From the NCBI GenBank assembly GCA_019279435.1, contig JAAALK010000289.1, forward strand, positions 84,289,023-84,353,022: a stretch of 64,000 bases of DNA, written 5' to 3'. The position numbers were made by a program, and so were the translations under genes. The notes under the pieces were generated by a model that saw only the letters and a list, made by a program, of their open reading frames with translations, was not told the DNA's origin and did not search any database. The first letter of the stretch is position 1; each line of letters starts with the position of its first letter. This document shows, piece by piece, positions 54,515 to 63,287 of this stretch. The DNA is from Zizania palustris (taxonomy: Eukaryota > Streptophyta > Magnoliopsida > Poales > Poaceae).

Positions 54515-56907
54515 AAAAGCCGGGTGAATCTGTTGAAATGTTGTTTGGTCGTTTTCAATCGATCATAAACAAGCTTCGGGACAACAAGGCTGACGGTGTT
54601 TAGTTAGTCTCAGATCACGAGCAGGCGCTCAAGGTTCTTCATACCTTGGACCCTAAGATCTGGGAGATCAAGGTATCCTCTATCATTGAGAGCACTTCTT
54701 ATGATACCTTGACCATTTCTGAGTTGTTTAGCAAGTTGAAGGCCATTGAGGTTGATATCCAGCTGAGATCAAATCTCACTGGCTCTGGATCAAAATCTCT
54801 GGCCCTTGCTACACCTTCTGTTGATCCCTCTTCTGTGAGCTGTGTTGGGTTCTCTTTGATGTCTATCACTGAGGACCAGCTTGAGTCTTTGGGAGATGAT
54901 GATTTGTGTCTTTTTAACAACCGGGTGCGTCGTGTTTATGACAAGAGGATGTTCAAAAGACACGGCATGAAATCCGGGTGCTTTGGGTGTGGTGACCCAG
55001 GACACTTCATCGCCGACTGCCCCAAGCACAATGGCCACAAGAAGGGCACCGGTGGTGGCTTCCACGACTCCGACAAGCATGACAGCTCTTCCTTCAACAA
55101 GGGCAAGCCAAAGACCAGATTCTTTAGAAAGGCCCTGAAGGACTATCGGCGAGAGAACAAGAAGCGCAACAAGGACTTCTTCGCCGAGATGGAGAAGAGC
55201 TACTCCAAGCGGTCCACGTCTTCTTCCTCTTCATCGAGCTCAAGTGATGAGGAGATCGTCATCAGGAAGGGGAAGGACAAGGACGATCCGGCGGGTCTTT
55301 GCTTCATGGCCTTCGGGGACAGACCGAAGAGCCGCTCACACCAGCACCGAAGATCCCGCAAGAGCTTCTGCTCAATGGCTCTTGGGGATAAGGAAGAGAA
55401 GGGCTCCTCCGACGACTCCGATGATGACGACAACGAAAAGGTATCATCTTATGAACGTGAAATCGTTGATTTACTTGAAAGTAATCATCAGGAGTTAAAA
55501 TATCGGGAAAAACTGTTTAGGTGGGCTAAGAAGAGGATAGATGAGTTAGAAAGTGAGGTTGCCGTGGCCAACGGCAGAATTGAGAGTCTATCTTCTTCCC
55601 CTTGCTTGGGTGATAGCAGTGAGTGCCGAAAATGTGAGGTGCTTCTGTGTGACCTGTCGACTCTGAAGTCCAGGTACACAGAAAGGGTTGATGAGAGGGA
55701 CGCTTTGGCCACTGAGCTTGAAAGCGCTCAGCTGGAGCTGAAAGATGCTCAAGCTACTGTCGTCGTACCCTGTGCTGATTGCCCATCTCATCTAGCTGTC
55801 TTAGCTGAGCTGAAAGCCAAGGGCGATGAGCATTTGGGGGATTTGGAGAGAGTGAGAGCTGAGCTGGCGCAGACTAGGCTAGAACTTGAGACACTGCCAG
55901 TTCCACCCACTGTCTGTGAGAACCGTCTGTCTCTTAGACTAGAGTTAATTAAGCTAAAAGCCGAGAAGTCTGTCCAGGTAGATAGCGAGTGTGAGACCTG
56001 CTTGTCTCAGGTGGAGGTTCTAGCTTCCTTGAGAGAGGAGCTAGCTGATTCTCAGAATGAGAACTTTTACCTTCGTTCTATCCTGAGTTGGATCAGTGCC
56101 AGAGAGCCACAACTCGACATGATGATCCAGCAGTTTAAGAGGCAGGATGGGTTTGGAGTAGGTTACACCTACACCAAGGCTGACTTTGAGTGTGCCATTA
56201 GCCGGGCAGTGGAGTGGAGTAAAATGACTCTAGAGCAGAGATACCCCAAGACTCACTCCACTGAGTCTTTCCAGGCTAGTCACCCCAAGGATGGAGTTAT
56301 CCAAGAACAGTCCAAAGCTCCACCCAAGAAGCCTATTTGGGTTCCAAAGCCCAAACACCTCCACACTTCTCTTGACTCTCTTCCTGGACCCTCTCAACCC
56401 AAGAAGACGACATCAATCACCACTAAGCCCAAGAACCCCAAGCCTCAACCACATCCCAAGAAGCCCACCTACCATTGTGAGTATTGTTAGAGAGAAGGGC
56501 ATCTTGTGGAGTTTTGCTTCAGAAGGAAGCGAGTTGAGAGAGCAGAGAGAGCTCGTGGTGGTCAGGAGCAGTTCTATCAGCAGGGTGGTAGACTGCGTGT
56601 TTCTCGACGCGGGGAGAGGCTGGAGGCCAGGCCGCGTCATGTAGGTGGTGGTAGAGGAGACGACTTTCATGCCCGTGCTCCAGATGGTGGTGTCCATTCC
56701 GGCAGAGCTCCAGGTCGTTTTGGCTACAGTCCTGGACCTCGTGGCTGAGGCTTTAGGCAGAACCAAGGACCGCGCTTTGAGCCGCGTTTTGGTCCAAACT
56801 CTTCTAATGGTTTCTGCTTTCCATCTTTTCAGCAGATGGTTCGACACTGGTTTAGTTCTTTTACTAAACCGGGTGTCGGACCATTTGCTCCCCCTTACAA
56901 CCACTGA
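54510..56907 (+). pseudogene. J gag, second part
   Basis: Continues J gag after L to TGA 56905-56907. Stops: TAG 54601-54603, TAG 56488-56490 and TGA 56746-56748. Each is a single C-to-T change from CAG or CGA when compared with D or L. The first knuckle reads CFGCGDPGHFIADC. The second knuckle has its fourth Cys but a stop inside (CEYC then TAG). The CxxC at the D-residue-587 position is CENR, so one Cys is lost. Confidence 0.9.
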
Positions 56908-57613
56908 TTGTGCAGGATCGGTTACTGGAGGACGTTTGGATCATGGACTCAGGATGCTCTCGCCACATAACGGGACATCGCAGATGGTTCTCTAGTCTCA
57001 CTCCCCTGAGCTCCAAAGAGTACATCACCTTCGGGAACAGTGGTCAAGGGAAGGTTAGTGGCATCGGCTCAATTCGCATCTCTGACCATTTCTCTTTGAA
57101 GAATGTTGCTTTAGTTGGGAATTTGAACTTCAATTTGATCTCTGTTTCGCAACTTCTTGAGGATGGTTTGGAGGTTCGTTTTAAGAAGGGAAATTCTTCT
57201 GTGTTTGATTCTAGAGGGTCTTTGATTTGCCAGATCTTACCATTCGGTAAAGTTTTTCGAATTGACTTCTCTAGTTCTTTTGGCCCTTCTCGTTGTTTGA
57301 TTGCTGGATCTTCTTCTGAGCTCTGGAAGTGGCATAGGAGGTTAGGTCATTTGAGTTTTGATCTGCTAGTCAGGTTGAGCTCTATGGACCCTATCCGAGG
57401 ATTGCCCAAGATTAAAATGGAGAAAGATCTAGTTTGTCATCCCTGTCGTCATGGGAAAATGGTTGCCGCTTCTCGCTCACCTGTGACTCAGGTGATGACT
57501 TCGTATCCGGGCGAGCTGTTACACATGGACACTGTCGGTCCAGCTCGGGTACGCTTAGTTGGTGGGAAGTGGTAATCTCTTGTGATTGTTGACGATTTTT
57601 CTCGATTCTCGAC
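56868..57613 (+). pseudogene. J pol, protease and start of integrase only
   Basis: -1 frame relative to gag, open from 56868. Protease MDSGCSRHITG, pre-integrase WHRRLGHLSFDLL, CHPC zinc ligands, MDTVGP with the first catalytic Asp. TAA at 57573-57575 follows VGGKW where D has Tyr. The sequence then breaks at 57613. Confidence 0.9.
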
Positions 57614-58681
57614 GGGCCTGGCCGAAGCCCACCTCGGCAGAGATAGAGTTGGATGCGTTTCCAGCTCTATCTCTATCTCTATCTGGCCGGATTAATAGCA
57701 GATTAGATTAGGGGTTAACCTCTATAAATAGAGAGGCATGGTCGGCGTGGAAATCCCCCCAACTCAAACCAAATCAAAGCCATGCTTTGATCGTACCTTT
57801 ACTTTTACCTTTACTTTCCTGTACCTCTTTGTGGGTTTGCTTAGAAACCCTCCGTCCGCCACAACGCAACAGTGGTAAGCCTTGGTACTTCGCATGTGAA
57901 GTCCCCGTTAATCTACATAACAGATTGCTATCACCTTGTTACTTCGCCTGTGAAGTATCTGCTAATTTGCGTAATAGATTGCTACCTTTGCCACCCATGC
58001 AACACCTAGCAAAATTCGGTCCTAAGGCCGAATTGGTACTTCACATCGTCTCTGTTGCAGGTTCGCACGTTCGGAGCCCCTTCGCCGGAGGTGTCCGGAG
58101 CCGAGAGATCAGTTCCGAGGGTCCCCAGGACACCCTTCGACAAGACCACAGGCTTCGACAACAGGCTTTGCCAGCAATACTTCGTCGCTACAGGCTTCGC
58201 TACCACCATCCTCCGCATTGGACGAAGTTGTATTCGCGCACAGACGTCGCGTCAATATTTCTTAGCTTGCTGTATCGGAGATATCACGCCGAACCCCGCT
58301 GTTCGGAGGTGATCATCGCGTCTAGATCCGTTTGGAGGTCACCTTCGGCCAGATCAGTCTGAACGCCGAAGCACCCTTCGGCGGAGCACTTCACACCAGA
58401 CGCCGAAGGTACCCTTCGGCGCACCCTTCGCATCAGACTTCGAACCAGACGGGCTCCGACTGGTTTGCTGATTTCATTCTGTTTAATCTATTTCTTTTGG
58501 CTAATTGGATTATTTCTTGTAATCTGGATTCCTAGCGACTCCACCCCCCCTTATCACTATTAAGGGTAGTCGGAACACGACGTCGGTGCCACGTCACGCT
58601 TAGGCCTGTCCCTAAGTATTCGTGCACTTTTGAATCGTCGGACTGACCCAAGTGGGGTGGGCACGTTTTCGTGTCAACACA
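57614..58681 (+). repeat. Partial 5' LTR of M
   Basis: Homologous to G from about 31795 to 32867. TATA at 57723-57730, the 54-bp repeats at 57880 and 57934, a CTTCG-rich leader, ending GTCAACACA. Confidence 0.85.
57723..57730 (+). promoter_or_regulatory. TATA box in M LTR
   Basis: TATAAATA in CTCTATAAATAGAGAGGC. Confidence 0.7.
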
Positions 58682-58686
58682 CTTTT

Positions 58687-58705
58687 TGGCGACTCCGCTG
58701 GCGAA
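58687..58705 (+). promoter_or_regulatory. Primer-binding site of M
   Basis: TGGCGACTCCGCTGGCGAA, five bases after the LTR, counterpart of the G site. Confidence 0.68.
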
Positions 58706-58718
58706 GAGCTACGCCAAC

Positions 58719-59571
58719 ATGATGAGTACGTCTACATCGGCCACCGGTACATCTACTTTGACTACTACGTCTACACCACCGATGGACGCAATAGGTGGCA
58801 CGGATATCGACAACCACAACATATTATCACCTACACTTGAAGATATCCCCGCAGAAGACCGAGCAGAGATCGAGGCAAAGCTAAAGGCGCTCCAAGACAT
58901 GATGCTTGGGGGCTACATCAAGACACACGCGGGCTTCGTCAAGCACGACATCGTCACCCCCGACCTCGCTCAGGTCCAGGTAACACCGGTATCACCTCGT
59001 TTATCTTCTTTAGAAATTGAGCAAAAAATAGCCGCATCATTAGATCAGGCCATTAGCGCTTCGCTAGCCAACCGTTTAGATTCGGCAGTCAGCTCCCAAG
59101 TAGAGGCAACTCTTAGAAGGCTCAACTTCACTGAGGCCACACCCCCAGTTCCTATAGCTAGTGCACCTCCAACAAACATGTCTCCGACCTCATCACTTAT
59201 GGCCAAGACCAATCATTATACCTATGGTCAAACTAATACTGCATACCACACAACACCTACGCCAATACCCACGCTACCTGCACCACACGCGCAGGCACCC
59301 GGACACGAGCACGTTGTACAAATAGCGTGTAGGGAAGAAGCACATGGCCGACACGCAGATATCCCACCGCGTGTCGCGCCCCCACATGAGAGGCGCATCA
59401 AACAAACTACCAAGATGATATAGATGAGCGGGTCCGCGCAATATTTTAGGAGTGTGCCGGCTTCATGCCCAAGGGATGGGTTAGGGTTTATCGCAAACCA
59501 TACCCCGATCATCTTGATACAGTACCCTACCCCTGTGGCTATAGGATCCCTGAGTTGACTAAATTCGATGG
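58719..59571 (+). pseudogene. Gypsy gag of M, truncated
   Basis: ATGATG start as in G. It is open for 235 codons to TAG 59421-59423, so it preserves the N-terminal gag better than G (LEDIPAEDRAEIEAKLKALQ, SSLEIEQKIAASLDQAISAS, a probable helical region). A one-base shift precedes the stop. After it HLDTVPYPCGYRIPELTKFDG is readable before the joint at 59570-59571. The capsid core is absent. Confidence 0.82.
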
Positions 59572-59740
59572 CATATTATGCCGAATCTACCACAAACTTG
59601 ACGTAGGGCTATTATCCCTTAGGGGAGGTCCGAACCAGTATAAATCTTTTCTCCTTCTGAGAGAACCCTTTGAGGTTCATTTTACACACCATATACACAC
59701 ATACAAAACATGTGCTGTAGCTAACACAATTGTTACAACA
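59570..59740 (+). repeat. Truncated 3' LTR of I (171 bp)
   Basis: Matches 41042-41212 at roughly 93 percent and ends ACAACA directly before TTGTT. Confidence 0.85.
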
Positions 59741-59745
59741 TTGTT
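59741..59745. repeat. Right target-site duplication of I (TTGTT)
   Basis: Matches 40306-40310. H sequence continues after it. Confidence 0.9.
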
Positions 59746-59948
59746 GTTCTACATTGCACCACTATCAGGTGTGCAATTGGAGAACAACGGGGTTATGCTG
59801 CTGAAATTTCATTCGGACTCATGGCTCGTCATAAATACCATGTTTTGTCGGTCACTCTTGGGTGGGTTTAGGACCTATATTTTCCTATAGACATAGGCTC
59901 GTGGTACTTATGATGCATTCTCGATTGAATGAATGTTTTGCCTATAGA
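59746..59948 (+). other. H sequence upstream of the transposase ATG
   Basis: Leader. Its first part (to about 59860) matches K at 61992-62100, showing that K derives from the same CACTA family. Confidence 0.7.
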
Positions 59949-60273
59949 ATGGATAAGGACGATCGACGGTGGATGTATAATGGTTGGATGAAAAGTGAAG
60001 CTCACATGAGGGAGTGGGTAATCAACGCTAAGAAATTTGTTGATCGTGCATTCGCTTTGACAACAAACACTGGCGCGAGGTGCCCATGCATGAAGTGCAG
60101 AAATTCTCGTTGGCAAGACAAGAGGACGTTGTCATTGCATATTTGCAAATATGGTTTCGTGCCAGGTTATGAAGTTTGGACTTTTCACAGCGAGACAGGT
60201 CGTGAAAAAATGGTATTAGTAGTGGAACAAGAAGATGATAGCATTGCTGACGATAGGATGTATGAGATGCTTG
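59949..60273 (+). pseudogene. CACTA TNP2-like transposase of H, N-terminal part
   Basis: ATG 59949, 108 codons plus one base up to K. It matches the transposase-associated domain seen at the start of many plant En/Spm proteins: an early Trp (RRWMYNGWM), a helix with Phe (WVINAKKFVDRAF), the Cys cluster CPCMKC, and a His then Trp end (LHICKYGFVPGYEVW). The frame resumes after K at 62701. K insertion stops the protein in terminal-repeat sequence. Confidence 0.85.
60271..60273. repeat. Left target-site duplication of K (TTG)
   Basis: Matches 62698-62700, the 3-bp length typical of CACTA. Confidence 0.88.
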
Positions 60274-60317
60274 CACTACAACAAAACAGAACATTTTCGT
60301 CGGCCAATTTAACTTCC

Positions 60318-60545
60318 GCGCCCCCTCCGGCCAGCGCCCGCGCCGCCCGCCGTCGCGCCCTGTCCTGGCGAGCGCCGCCCTCCACCGCGCCCCCTCCCGG
60401 CCAGCGGCCCGCCGGCCACCGCCCCGTGCCGCCCGCCGCCGCGCACCCTCCCGGCCGTCGCCGCCCCCTTCCGGCCACGCCCCCTGGTCGTCGCCGCCGT
60501 CGTCGCCATCATCGCCCATCGTCGCCGCCCGTCGTCGTCCAACGA
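60318..60545. other. GC-rich low-complexity block of K
   Basis: GCCGCC/CGGCC-type repeats with open frames in several phases. Counterpart of 39461-39863 in H. I do not regard the frames as genes. Confidence 0.6.
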
Positions 60546-60922
60546 AGTAATTTTTTCTGCTTTTTTTCACTTTTATTTGTGAATTATGTGTCACATAAAT
60601 TGTTAATGTGTTATTAGAAGATATATGTCACCCAAGATAAATTGTTGATGTGTTATTTTTTTCACTTTTTATTTGTGAATTGTGTGTCACATAAATTGTT
60701 AAGGTTAGAAGATATGTGTCACATACATATATATAGTTGTTAAGGTTAGAAGATATGTGATTTTACGTATGTTTCACGCTTTTAAATATGTTTCATATGC
60801 GATGTTTTATTTTCATATGCAATATATGTTGTGATATTATATATGTATATATGATTCTAATTATATTATTCTACATATGCATATAGTTTTAATGATTTCA
60901 TTGGGTGATTAGTATTATATCT
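60546..60922. other. AT-rich segment of K
   Basis: Counterpart of 39864-40270 in H (TTTCACGCTTTTAAATATG, TATATGATTCTAATTATATT). No ORF. Confidence 0.65.
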
Positions 60923-60930
60923 ATATATAC
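60923..60930. repeat. Left target-site duplication of N (ATATATAC)
   Basis: Matches 61753-61760; 8 bp is the hAT length. Confidence 0.85.
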
Positions 60931-61752
60931 CATAGTTGTTATGGCGGCGCGGCGAGGCGAGGTGCCAAACCACCTTCACAACTTTTAGGCGAGTATGGCG
61001 TGTGGCGAGGAGACGCCATATTCACTTTATAGAAATGACATGGCAATAGTATTGCACAATTGTATTGGGAATAAATATGAAAACACCATTAATTTATCAT
61101 CACTTAATACTAATTAGGTCACTAATAGATTAATGTTTACCAGTCACTGATAGCTGGTGCAGTGATCAATTGACTAGAGATTAAGGGTTAATCATGAAAT
61201 TAACTGATAAACTAAAACACTTTTTCTATATGTAATTATAGAAAAAAACTGTGCACAGACGCACAATGCTATTCTGTTGGCTTGTTGGGGCAGCATGGCA
61301 CATACTTTTTGAAACCTACCTTTTGCCATGCTTTTCTCCATCCCTCTCTCTTCCTTTTTCTCACTTTTGTCCATCTCTCTCTGTTTTTCCCCTCACTTTT
61401 CTCCATCCCTCTCTCTTTTTTTTCACTTTCCTCCTGGATCCACGCCTCACTCCCCCCTCTCCCGTTGTCTCTTCCCCTCCCTAGGCCCCAGTTCCCTAGT
61501 CCTCTCTCACAGCGGTCGGCAGACTCATGCCGGCGCAGATCTCCTCGTCAAGACATCACTTCTGTCGTGTGTCGTCCATATGAAGCAATAAGGCATCCGC
61601 ATGACGCCAAACACGATGAGGCGGGCGCCATAATCGCCAAGGCGGATGCCACACTCACTTGTGGCGAGTTGTCACCCGTGGCATTCGCTGGCGACCGCTT
61701 GGATGCCTAATCGTCTATTAGTCGACGATTAGGTGACGCCTTAACAACTATG
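60931..61752. mobile_element. Element N: nonautonomous hAT-like element, 822 bp
   Basis: Ends CATAGTTGTTATGGCG and CGCCTTAACAACTATG form imperfect TIRs (perfect over the outer 11 bases). A perfect 8-bp duplication ATATATAC flanks them. The interior has GGCG-rich ends, a CT-rich middle (about 61320-61480) and no transposase. hAT is inferred from TSD length and TIR size. Confidence 0.85.
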
Positions 61753-61760
61753 ATATATAC
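61753..61760. repeat. Right target-site duplication of N (ATATATAC)
   Basis: Matches 60923-60930. Confidence 0.85.
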
Positions 61761-62104
61761 TTTATTATATATATTTCTTTTCGTATGCAATTTTTTATTT
61801 GACAACAACGTAGATATTGTAACGAAACCTATGCGTCACCCATTTCGGACCAACATGTCTCACACGTGTCATGCGTGTGAGATGTGTAGGTCCAGAATTG
61901 TCCGTTTTTGGACAGCCTCGGAGTGGGCGACAGAGCGTGGTCTTTATGATGAGTCATGAGTCTGAATGGGATTTCAGTAACATAACCTTGTTGTTCTCCA
62001 TTGCACCACTATCAGGCATGCAATTGGAGAACAGCGGGGTTATGCTGCTGAAATTTTGTTCAGACACATGGCTCGTCATAAATACCACGTTTTGTATTGT
62101 GAAC

Positions 62105-62360
62105 CTGGATTGAATCTCGATGTGTTATGTGACTTTGTATGTGAATTTGGATGGTATATGTGAATGCGGATGTGTATTGTGACTTTGAATGTGAATTAAG
62201 TTGTGTTATGTGATTTTGGATGTGATGTGTGAAGTTTGGGATGTGAGATGTGATTTTGGATGTTATATGTGAAGTTTGAATGTGATTTTGCATGTGAAAT
62301 GTGAATTTGGATGTGTATTGTGAATGTGATATAAATTGTGTTTGGATGTGAGTGTGAATA
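62105..62360. repeat. Degenerate TGTGAATTTGGATG-like tandem region in K
   Basis: Loosely repeated TGTGA(A/T)(T/G)TTGGATGTG-type words over about 250 bp with no fixed period. Low-complexity expansion inside K, next to the subterminal array. Confidence 0.75.
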
Positions 62361-62394
62361 GGGGAACTAGGAAAAAACAAAAAAAAATACCAGT

Positions 62395-62697
62395 TAACTT
62401 CCGTCGGCTTTGACCATAGCCGATGGAAGTTAGCTTCTTTCGGCCACGTGGGCAGAAAGGCTAACTTCCGTCGGCTAGGGCCCCTAACTTCCGTCGGCTT
62501 TGGCCCTAGCCGACGGAAGTTAGCACCCCCTGCTGACGTGGCAGAATTCGGCACAAACTTCCGTCGGCCACGTGAAGCCGACGGAAGTTAGGCCGACGGA
62601 AGTTAGCCTTTTGCCGACAGAAGTTAGCTTCTTTCGTCGGGAAAGGGCTAACTTCCGTCGGCTTTGGCCGATAGAAGTTCCTTGTTTTGTTGTAGTG
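62395..62697. repeat. CACTA 3' subterminal repeats and terminus of K
   Basis: About a dozen AACTTCCGTCGGC words in both orientations, many as inverted pairs, ending TTTTGTTGTAGTG. Confidence 0.92.
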
Positions 62698-62700
62698 TTG
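62698..62700. repeat. Right target-site duplication of K (TTG)
   Basis: Matches 60271-60273; the H reading frame resumes after it. Confidence 0.88.
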
Positions 62701-63110
62701 ATGCTATACGACCGGAGTTTGAATCAAACCGTAAGAATCCTCCAACATCGGAGGTTCAAAAGTTTTTCGACAACCTTAGAGCTTCAGAAGAGACATTGCA
62801 TGAGCACACCACCGTAAGCGTTCTCTCTTTCATGACCCATCTTATGGCCATTAAGTCAAAGTTTGCATTTTCCAACAATTGTTATAAGGAGCTCTTGAAT
62901 CTGATCAGCGATATCCTTCCTAAGAACCATAAGGTGCCGAAACACATGTACCAGTCAAAGAAAATGCTTTCTGCTCTCGGTATGGAGTATGAGAAGATTT
63001 ATGTGTGCCGAGATAATTGTATGCTTTTCTGGAAAGAACATAGTAATGAGGTGAAATGCATAAAATGTGGTAAACCGAGATTCGTAGAGGTCGTAAATGT
63101 GGTAAACTGA
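62701..63110 (+). pseudogene. CACTA TNP2-like transposase of H, second part
   Basis: Continues the frame of 59949-60273: FFDNLRASEETLHEHT, SVLSFMTHLMAIKSKFAFSN, LLNLISDILPKNHKVPKHMY, then EKIYVCRDNCMLFW and CIKCGKPRF. This is the region just before the DDE-type core of TNP2. A 33-bp local duplication (AAATGTGGTAAAC at 63068 and 63101) follows, and the frame ends TGA 63108-63110. The catalytic core expected next is absent. Confidence 0.85.
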
Positions 63111-63287
63111 GATTCGTTATAATGACAGTATGTTTGATTAGAAATACTTGACGTCTGGTCGTCAACCAACGGAGAAGCAATTAGATAAATTGCGTTGAGG
63201 AGTAAATGGTGGGCCTAGTTTCCTCACTTGGTTCAGAGAACATGTAAATCCTTACCTTTTGTGACACGTATTATTTTACTCTACTAG
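63111..63287 (+). pseudogene. Transposase remnant between deletion and DUF4216-like part
   Basis: Readable pieces YLTSGRQPTEKQLDKLR and GVNGGPSFLTWFREHVNPY match the part of TNP2 proteins well downstream of the core, so the core has been deleted near 63110-63145. It has an in-frame TGA near 63196. An intron may end at the AG near 63288. Confidence 0.65.

Larger units (their letters stand above)
41433..57613 (+). mobile_element. Element J: Copia of the D family, truncated in integrase, with nested L
   Basis: 5' LTR 41433-43521, PBS, gag start 43587-43947, L insertion (43948-54514 including one TSD copy), gag rest, pol to 57613. The remainder of pol, the 3' UTR and 3' LTR are missing; sequence switches abruptly to Gypsy M. 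AAAGT at 41428-41432 is the left TSD position, its partner lost. Confidence 0.88.
57614..59571 (+). mobile_element. Element M: truncated Gypsy (G family): partial LTR, PBS, partial gag
   Basis: The last 1068 bp of a G-type LTR (57614-58681), PBS and gag to 59571. Both ends are illegitimate: J integrase on the left (shared TCG at the joint) and the I LTR on the right (shared GG). There is no TSD. It looks like a remnant left by deletions. Confidence 0.82.
40311..59740 (+). mobile_element. Element I: old LTR retrotransposon shell, 19.4 kb with nested J, L and M
   Basis: 5' LTR 40311-41212 and the last 171 bp of the 3' LTR at 59570-59740, flanked by TTGTT on both sides. Only 220 bp of its own interior (41213-41432) remain, without a recognisable gene, so its superfamily is unknown. 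The short overlapping LTR piece differs by roughly 7 percent, older than D or L. J was inserted at 41433. A later deletion removed the rest of I and the end of J. Confidence 0.82.
60274..62697 (+). mobile_element. Element K: nonautonomous CACTA, 2.4 kb, inserted in H transposase
   Basis: Left terminus CACTACAACAAAACAGAACA; the right terminus is the complement of CACTACAACAAAACAAGG, giving about 15 bp of perfect TIR. TSD TTG. The right subterminal region (62395-62690) has about a dozen AACTTCCGTCGGC copies; the left has only one or two. It shares 5' leader, AT-rich and pre-transposase segments with H but has no transposase sequence, so it is an internal-deletion derivative of an H-like element. 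It carries hAT-like N. Confidence 0.93.

Noticed and set aside
31660..59571. G and M as two ends of one element
   Set aside because: M repeats the LTR, PBS and gag start already present in G and lies within I, which is inside H, which cuts G. They are separate copies.
60300..60594. Overlapping GC-rich ORFs in K
   Set aside because: Low-complexity frames in both strands from the same GC-rich leader block as in H.
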